Positions 60,197-64,000 of a stretch of 64,000 nt of DNA are shown one piece after another. The DNA is taken from assembly GCA_963834945.1 (NCBI GenBank), contig CAWIDT010000004.1, positions 124,001 through 188,000 of the forward strand, in the 5' to 3' direction. This DNA comes from R-RK-3 sp963834945. GTDB lineage: Bacteria; Pseudomonadota; Alphaproteobacteria; Rhizobiales; Rhodomicrobiaceae. The notes beneath the pieces are model-generated. The model made no database searches and was not told the DNA's origin. It saw nothing but the letters and a program-made list of their open reading frames with translations. Positions within the stretch are counted from its first letter, which is position 1, and every line of letters starts with the position of its first letter. Both the position numbers and the translations under genes were made by a program.

Positions 60197-61354
60197 TCAT
60201 TCGATGACGATGCGCGGCGCCGTACGCTGCTGGGCCTTGTCATTGATGATGTTCCAGACTTGCGTGCCGATGTCGCGGTAGACGGCGGTGTGCGCCGCGT
60301 CGGGATGGCTGACCACCACGGGATGGCCACTGTCCGACGTTTGGCGGATCACCATGTCCAGCGGTACCTCGCCGAGGAACGGCACGCCGAGCCGCTCCGC
60401 CTCCTTGCGCCCGCCGCCATGGCTGAAGATATCGGACCGCTCGCCGCAATGCGGACAAAGGAAATAGCTCATATTTTCGACGATCCCCAGCACCGGCACA
60501 TTCACCCGCTTGAACATGTTCAGGCCCTTGCGCGCGTCGATGAGCGCCAGATCCTGCGGTGTCGAGACAATTACAGCGCCCGCCAGCGGCACTTGCTGCG
60601 CCATGGTGAGTTGCGCGTCGCCCGTTCCCGGCGGCATGTCGACGATCATGATGTCGATCTCGCCCCATTCGACATCGCGCAACATCTGCGTCAGCGCCGA
60701 CATCACCATCGGGCCGCGCCAGATCATCGGCGTGTCCTCCTCGACCAGAAAGCCGATCGACATCACCTTGATGCCGTAATTCTGCATGGGCTTCAGGGTC
60801 TTGTCGCCGATCAGCTCCGGCTTGCCGGACAGTCCCATCAGGCGCGGCATGGAAGGCCCATAAATATCGGCATCAAGAAGCCCGACGCGCAGGCCATTGG
60901 CGTGCAGCCCCAGCGCCAGATTGACGGCGGTGGTCGACTTGCCGACGCCGCCCTTGCCCGACGCTACCGCCACGATGTGCTTGACGGCCTTGATGCCCTG
61001 CAGCGCCGGCCTCCCGGCGGGGCTCGGCCCGCCATGGCTGTGCCCCGCATGGCTATGTCCCGCAGGGCCGCCCCCCGGAGCCGGCGCCGGTTTGCCGGCG
61101 GGCCGGTCGGCTGTCAGCGTCGCCATCACCGCCTTGACGCCGGGCACCGTGGCGGCGGATCGTTCCGCCACCTGGCGCAGCGGCTCAAGCTCCTTGGCGC
61201 GTTCCGGCGGCACCGCGATGGAGAAATAGACCTTGCCGTCCTGGATGAGAATTTCGGAGACGAGGTTTAAGCTGACGATATCGCCTTCGCCGTCCGGCCC
61301 TCTGACACGTCTCAGTTCCGCGATGATCTGGTCTTTTGTCGGTGTGGCTTGCAT
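60197..61354 (-). CDS. mrp: Mrp/ApbC/NBP35-type Fe-S cluster carrier ATPase
   Basis: 385 residues. The N-terminal MIP18/DUF59 domain (IIAELRRVRGPDGEGDIVSL, to about residue 95) is joined by a Gly/His-rich linker (GHSHAGHSHGGPSPAG) to a deviant-Walker ATPase: VASGKGGVGKSTTAVNLALG, LLDADIYGPSMPRLMG, VDMPPGTGDAQLTMAQQVPL, and the cluster-binding ENMSYFLCPHCGERSDIF with its CxxC. It probably hands Fe-S clusters to target proteins in the cytoplasm, which may include MoaA-type enzymes nearby. The His-rich linker may bind metal. Confidence 0.95.
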   Translation of the reverse strand: MQATPTKDQIIAELRRVRGPDGEGDIVSLNLVSEILIQDGKVYFSIAVPPERAKELEPLRQVAERSAATVPGVKAVMATLTADRPAGKPAPAPGGGPAGHSHAGHSHGGPSPAGRPALQGIKAVKHIVAVASGKGGVGKSTTAVNLALGLHANGLRVGLLDADIYGPSMPRLMGLSGKPELIGDKTLKPMQNYGIKVMSIGFLVEEDTPMIWRGPMVMSALTQMLRDVEWGEIDIMIVDMPPGTGDAQLTMAQQVPLAGAVIVSTPQDLALIDARKGLNMFKRVNVPVLGIVENMSYFLCPHCGERSDIFSHGGGRKEAERLGVPFLGEVPLDMVIRQTSDSGHPVVVSHPDAAHTAVYRDIGTQVWNIINDKAQQRTAPRIVIE

Positions 61355-61486
61355 GTTTATCCTCGGGCGGCCGTCCTGCGGCTGAAGGCATTCAGGTTTG
61401 GATCAATGTAGGGTCAATGGCGCACGAATGAAATCTATTCCGCCTTACCGCTCCAGCCTTGCGCGTGGGCATGAGCGGCTGCCCCG

Positions 61487-62155
61487 ATGAGCATCGACGC
61501 AAGCGATAGGATTGTCGGCGTCGTCCTGGCGGGCGGCGCTTCGCGCCGGATGGGCGGCCGCGACAAGGCGCTGCTCAGTCTTGCCGGCAAGCCGATGATC
61601 CAGCATGTGGCCGAGCGTCTCGCGCGCCAGGTACCGGACCTGGCTATCAGCGTTCATGGGGACGGGCGGCCGTTGCACGGCTTGGGCCTTCCGTTGATCG
61701 CCGATCCGGCTGGCGAGCGCCATGGGCCGCTGGGCGGCGTGCTGGCCGGCATGATGTGGACGCGTGCCAACCGTCCTGACGCGACATGGATCGTGACGGC
61801 GTCCTGCGACGCGCCGTTCTTCCCGGAGGATTACGTGCACGCCCTGGCCGGCGCGGCGGCGCCGCCGCCAGGCGATGCGCGCATTGCCATCGCCGCATCC
61901 GGTGGGCGCACCCATTTCGCCTTCGGATTGTGGCCGGTGGCGCATGCGGGCGATCTGGCGGCTTATCTGGACTCCGGGGAACGCCGGATGCAGGGCTGGA
62001 TAGAGCGGCATGCATTCGCGGCGGTCGCTTTCCCCTCCGCTGTCTGCGACGGAGAGCCGTTCGATCCGTTCTTCAACGTCAACACGCCTGAGGACCTTGC
62101 GACGGCAGAGCGATACGCCTTCGCCCTCGGTCGCGGGCCGATTTTTCCGGATTAA
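61487..62155 (+). CDS. mobA: molybdenum cofactor guanylyltransferase MobA
   Basis: A 222-residue enzyme that adds GMP to Mo-molybdopterin to form the guanine dinucleotide cofactor used by DMSO-reductase-family enzymes. Motifs: VVLAGGASRRMGGRDKALLS, DPAGERHGPLGGVLAGM, CDAPFFPED and FFNVNTPEDLATAE. Normal length. It is divergent from mrp with 132 bp between the starts. Confidence 0.94.
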   Translation: MSIDASDRIVGVVLAGGASRRMGGRDKALLSLAGKPMIQHVAERLARQVPDLAISVHGDGRPLHGLGLPLIADPAGERHGPLGGVLAGMMWTRANRPDATWIVTASCDAPFFPEDYVHALAGAAAPPPGDARIAIAASGGRTHFAFGLWPVAHAGDLAAYLDSGERRMQGWIERHAFAAVAFPSAVCDGEPFDPFFNVNTPEDLATAERYAFALGRGPIFPD

Positions 62156-62501
62156 CGATAATTAATGCGCCGCGCCGGTTTGACCCGTGGACGTGCAGGC
62201 TAAAGCGGCGTCTGCGGTCACTCCGATAAGCGATTCGGAGCCTTCGATATTCCGCTCTCCGATCCGGCTGTTACCCAAACATCGCGGTAGCGTATTCGCT
62301 GTATCCAGCGGGGCTGACAGAGCGAAAACGATAAAGACACAGCGTGGCTGTGCCGCCATAATGCGGCCGTGTAGGGAGAAGGATCGCGGAACGAGCATCC
62401 ATCGGGGGTGTTAACGCACACGTCATCAAAGACGCTCGTGCGCTCGGACCCTGAGATTGAGATCGAAACACCCGGCGCGATGAGTTAAGGAGTTTTCGCC
62501 A
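62156..62501. other. gene-free stretch
   Basis: About 345 bp with mixed composition between mobA and the next gene. No repeat or RNA was recognised. TTAAGGAG at its end is the ribosome site of the membrane protein gene at 62502. Confidence 0.35.
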
Positions 62502-64000
62502 ATGGCGGTTGCGGTAAAGAGGCCGGGTTTCTCCTGGATGTGGTTCTTGCTTCTGGCCGGATTAAGTCTCCTTTCCTGGGTGTCGACCTATACCGGCATT
62601 ATGGAGCTGATTGCCGCCTCCAGCGGCGATGTTGGGCTCGTGCCGCGCATTGCGGTGGCCTTCGCCGTTTTCATGCTCCAGCTCATGATCCTGTATGTGC
62701 TGGATTCGATGTTCTCCGGCAATCTGCGCTGGTGGCTCTGGCCGCTCTACATCTTCGGCTACTTCATCCTGTTCCTGATCGCGGTCGGCTTCGCCTTCGG
62801 CTTTTACTGGAAATATCTCGAAGCGGGCAGCGTCACCACATCCTCGGCCGAGTCCTCCCTGCGCGAAGTGCAGGCGACGCTGCAGCTCGGCTCGACGCGG
62901 CTGGAGCAGATGCAGACGACCTTCTCCTCGCTCAGCAGCATATCCTCCGCAAAGGCCCTGACCGAGAACACCGTGGGGCGCACTTGCGCCGGCAGTCCTC
63001 CCGGCGATGGTCCCCGGCGCCGGCTGCGGGACGGTGACGCGCAGCGCTTTCAGTTCGCCGATCAATATATCGCCCAGCGCGCGACCGAGGTGAAGGCCGA
63101 CATTACCGAGGTCAATACCGAACTGCAGAAGATGCTGCAGAAGGACGTCTCCACCATCGATCCTGCCACAGGATCGCGCACGGCGTTCATCGGCGGCCTC
63201 AATCGCCAGCTCGGGCTGGTCGCGACGCGGTTCAACGCGCTGCGCACCGACCCGCAATTGCTCCAGCTTCGGGACGAGTTCAAGGCCCGCGCCGCGCAGA
63301 CGACATTCCCGGACGACCGGGGCGGCACATTCATCTGCCCCGACCCGCAATTGCAGACGGCGCTGAACGGCGTCGTGCGCGCCATCGACGAGCTGCCCCC
63401 GCTGACGCCGCCGCTTCTGCGCGCCTATGAAGGCTCCGAAGCGGTGATCGAGGCGTTCCGGCGATTGACGAACAGCGGCATCACCACGATGAAAGGCATA
63501 ACGGCCAGCTTGCGCAACACTGTTGCGGCCACGGGCCTTACGACACCCGCCGCGCCTGTGCCTCCTACTGTCGACGGCTTGACCGATCGCGACTACATCC
63601 CGCTGATCATCGCCATTTTCGTCGATCTTTGCATTCTGCTCGTATCGGTGAACCGCCCGTTCGGCCCGTTCTTCGAGCTGTCGCGCAGCATGGAAGCGGC
63701 GCGGCGCGGCGGAATGAACGAATATCTCGAGACGTTCTACAAGGTCTTCCAGGATCAGTTCGATCCGGCGCGCAGACCCACGGCTGCCGAGGTGATCGCC
63801 CCCATCCAGGACGTGGTCTTCGATCACAAGGGCCAATATTACGCCGCCGTGCCCCTCGACTTCCGCGAGGAGGACTACATGCAGTGGCTGGCAAAGCGTA
63901 CGGGGCCGAAGGCCGCCGAAGCGATATTCCATGCAACCTCGGAACGGCCGCTGGAAGTCTCCCGCTACATCACCAGCGTCTTCGCCACGCTGGAGGGGCT
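62502..64000 (+). CDS. multi-domain membrane protein, cut by the window end
   Basis: An open frame of at least 499 codons from the ATG at 62502, preceded by AAGGAG at nine bases; the 3' end lies outside the window. Three N-terminal helices (WMWFLLLAGLSLLSWVSTYT, AVAFAVFMLQLMILYVLD, LYIFGYFILFLIAVGFAFGF) are followed by an extracytoplasmic helical domain of about 230 residues rich in coiled-coil-like sequence (SLREVQATLQLGSTRLEQMQ), a fourth helix (YIPLIIAIFVDLCILLVSV) and a cytoplasmic part (FFELSRSMEAARRGGMNEYL, then QDVVFDHKGQYYAAVPLDFR). The layout resembles a membrane-anchored sensor or scaffold, but no known signalling domain is visible. Function unknown. Confidence 0.75.
   Translation, partial: MAVAVKRPGFSWMWFLLLAGLSLLSWVSTYTGIMELIAASSGDVGLVPRIAVAFAVFMLQLMILYVLDSMFSGNLRWWLWPLYIFGYFILFLIAVGFAFGFYWKYLEAGSVTTSSAESSLREVQATLQLGSTRLEQMQTTFSSLSSISSAKALTENTVGRTCAGSPPGDGPRRRLRDGDAQRFQFADQYIAQRATEVKADITEVNTELQKMLQKDVSTIDPATGSRTAFIGGLNRQLGLVATRFNALRTDPQLLQLRDEFKARAAQTTFPDDRGGTFICPDPQLQTALNGVVRAIDELPPLTPPLLRAYEGSEAVIEAFRRLTNSGITTMKGITASLRNTVAATGLTTPAAPVPPTVDGLTDRDYIPLIIAIFVDLCILLVSVNRPFGPFFELSRSMEAARRGGMNEYLETFYKVFQDQFDPARRPTAAEVIAPIQDVVFDHKGQYYAAVPLDFREEDYMQWLAKRTGPKAAEAIFHATSERPLEVSRYITSVFATLEG

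Noticed and set aside
62562..63932. A 456-codon minus-strand open frame at the right end
   Set aside because: The plus strand holds a better gene from 62502 with a ribosome site and membrane helices; the minus frame has none of these.

Overview
The window is GC-rich chromosomal DNA of an alphaproteobacterium, most likely of the order Hyphomicrobiales (Rhizobiales). The evidence is the trxB-LysR pair, the urtABCDE-ureDABC-EFG cluster with a DUF1272 gene inside it, an AcvB/VirJ-type protein, an ELM1-type protein, and dispersed palindromic repeats resembling the RIME-type elements of this order. Genus cannot be named from the sequence. There is no prophage, no CRISPR array, and no rRNA or tRNA that I could recognise.

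Layout. 1-8.3 kb: housekeeping genes (metallophosphoesterase, LysR regulator, thioredoxin reductase, ELM1-like protein, Lrp regulator, a membrane protein, a GST, then an SDR/acyl-CoA synthetase pair). 8.5-21.7 kb: one long plus-strand nitrogen block, starting with a clear sigma-54 promoter and the urea ABC transporter urtABCDE, then urease ureDAB, ureC and ureEFG. Urea is imported, hydrolysed to ammonia, and the enzyme is matured by UreDEFG. This block has been reshaped: a decayed low-GC gene, a diverged copy of the ureC 5' end and a ppGpp-hydrolase-like HD gene lie between ureB and ureC, and about 110 codons of dispersed repeat are inserted in frame in ureF. 21.8-31.9 kb: a double-glycine leader peptide, DUF1003 protein, DEAD-box helicase, aldo/keto reductase, a small Cys-rich secreted protein, a D-lactate/2-hydroxyglutarate-type dehydrogenase with a Sua5-type tRNA-modification enzyme, and an acyl-CoA dehydrogenase/SDR pair.

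32.0-35.1 kb is a repeat and insertion-sequence island: an 81-bp twin hairpin, a frameshifted IS5-type element inside one repeat family and an intact IS481-type element with a 6-bp target duplication inside another, followed by a second double-glycine leader peptide. 35.2-46.5 kb holds small genes that are often lineage-specific: a Crp/Fnr regulator, several small secreted proteins, a flavin monooxygenase, an AcvB/VirJ-like hydrolase, a ParB-like protein, a lipase-like hydrolase and a 3-methyladenine DNA glycosylase. 46.8-52.7 kb is a five-gene oligopeptide ABC transporter operon. 53-64 kb contains a PlsB-like acyltransferase, a candidate noncoding transcript with a strong terminator, a glycosyltransferase, dapE, the molybdopterin genes moaA and mobA, the Fe-S carrier Mrp, and a membrane protein cut by the window end.

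The most unusual signals are the spread of intergenic repeats into genes (ureF, the N-terminus of the Cys-rich protein, stop codons of two genes), the rearranged ureB-ureC interval with an alarmone-hydrolase-like gene, and two unlinked orphan double-glycine precursor peptides that share a leader motif and each end at a hairpin.
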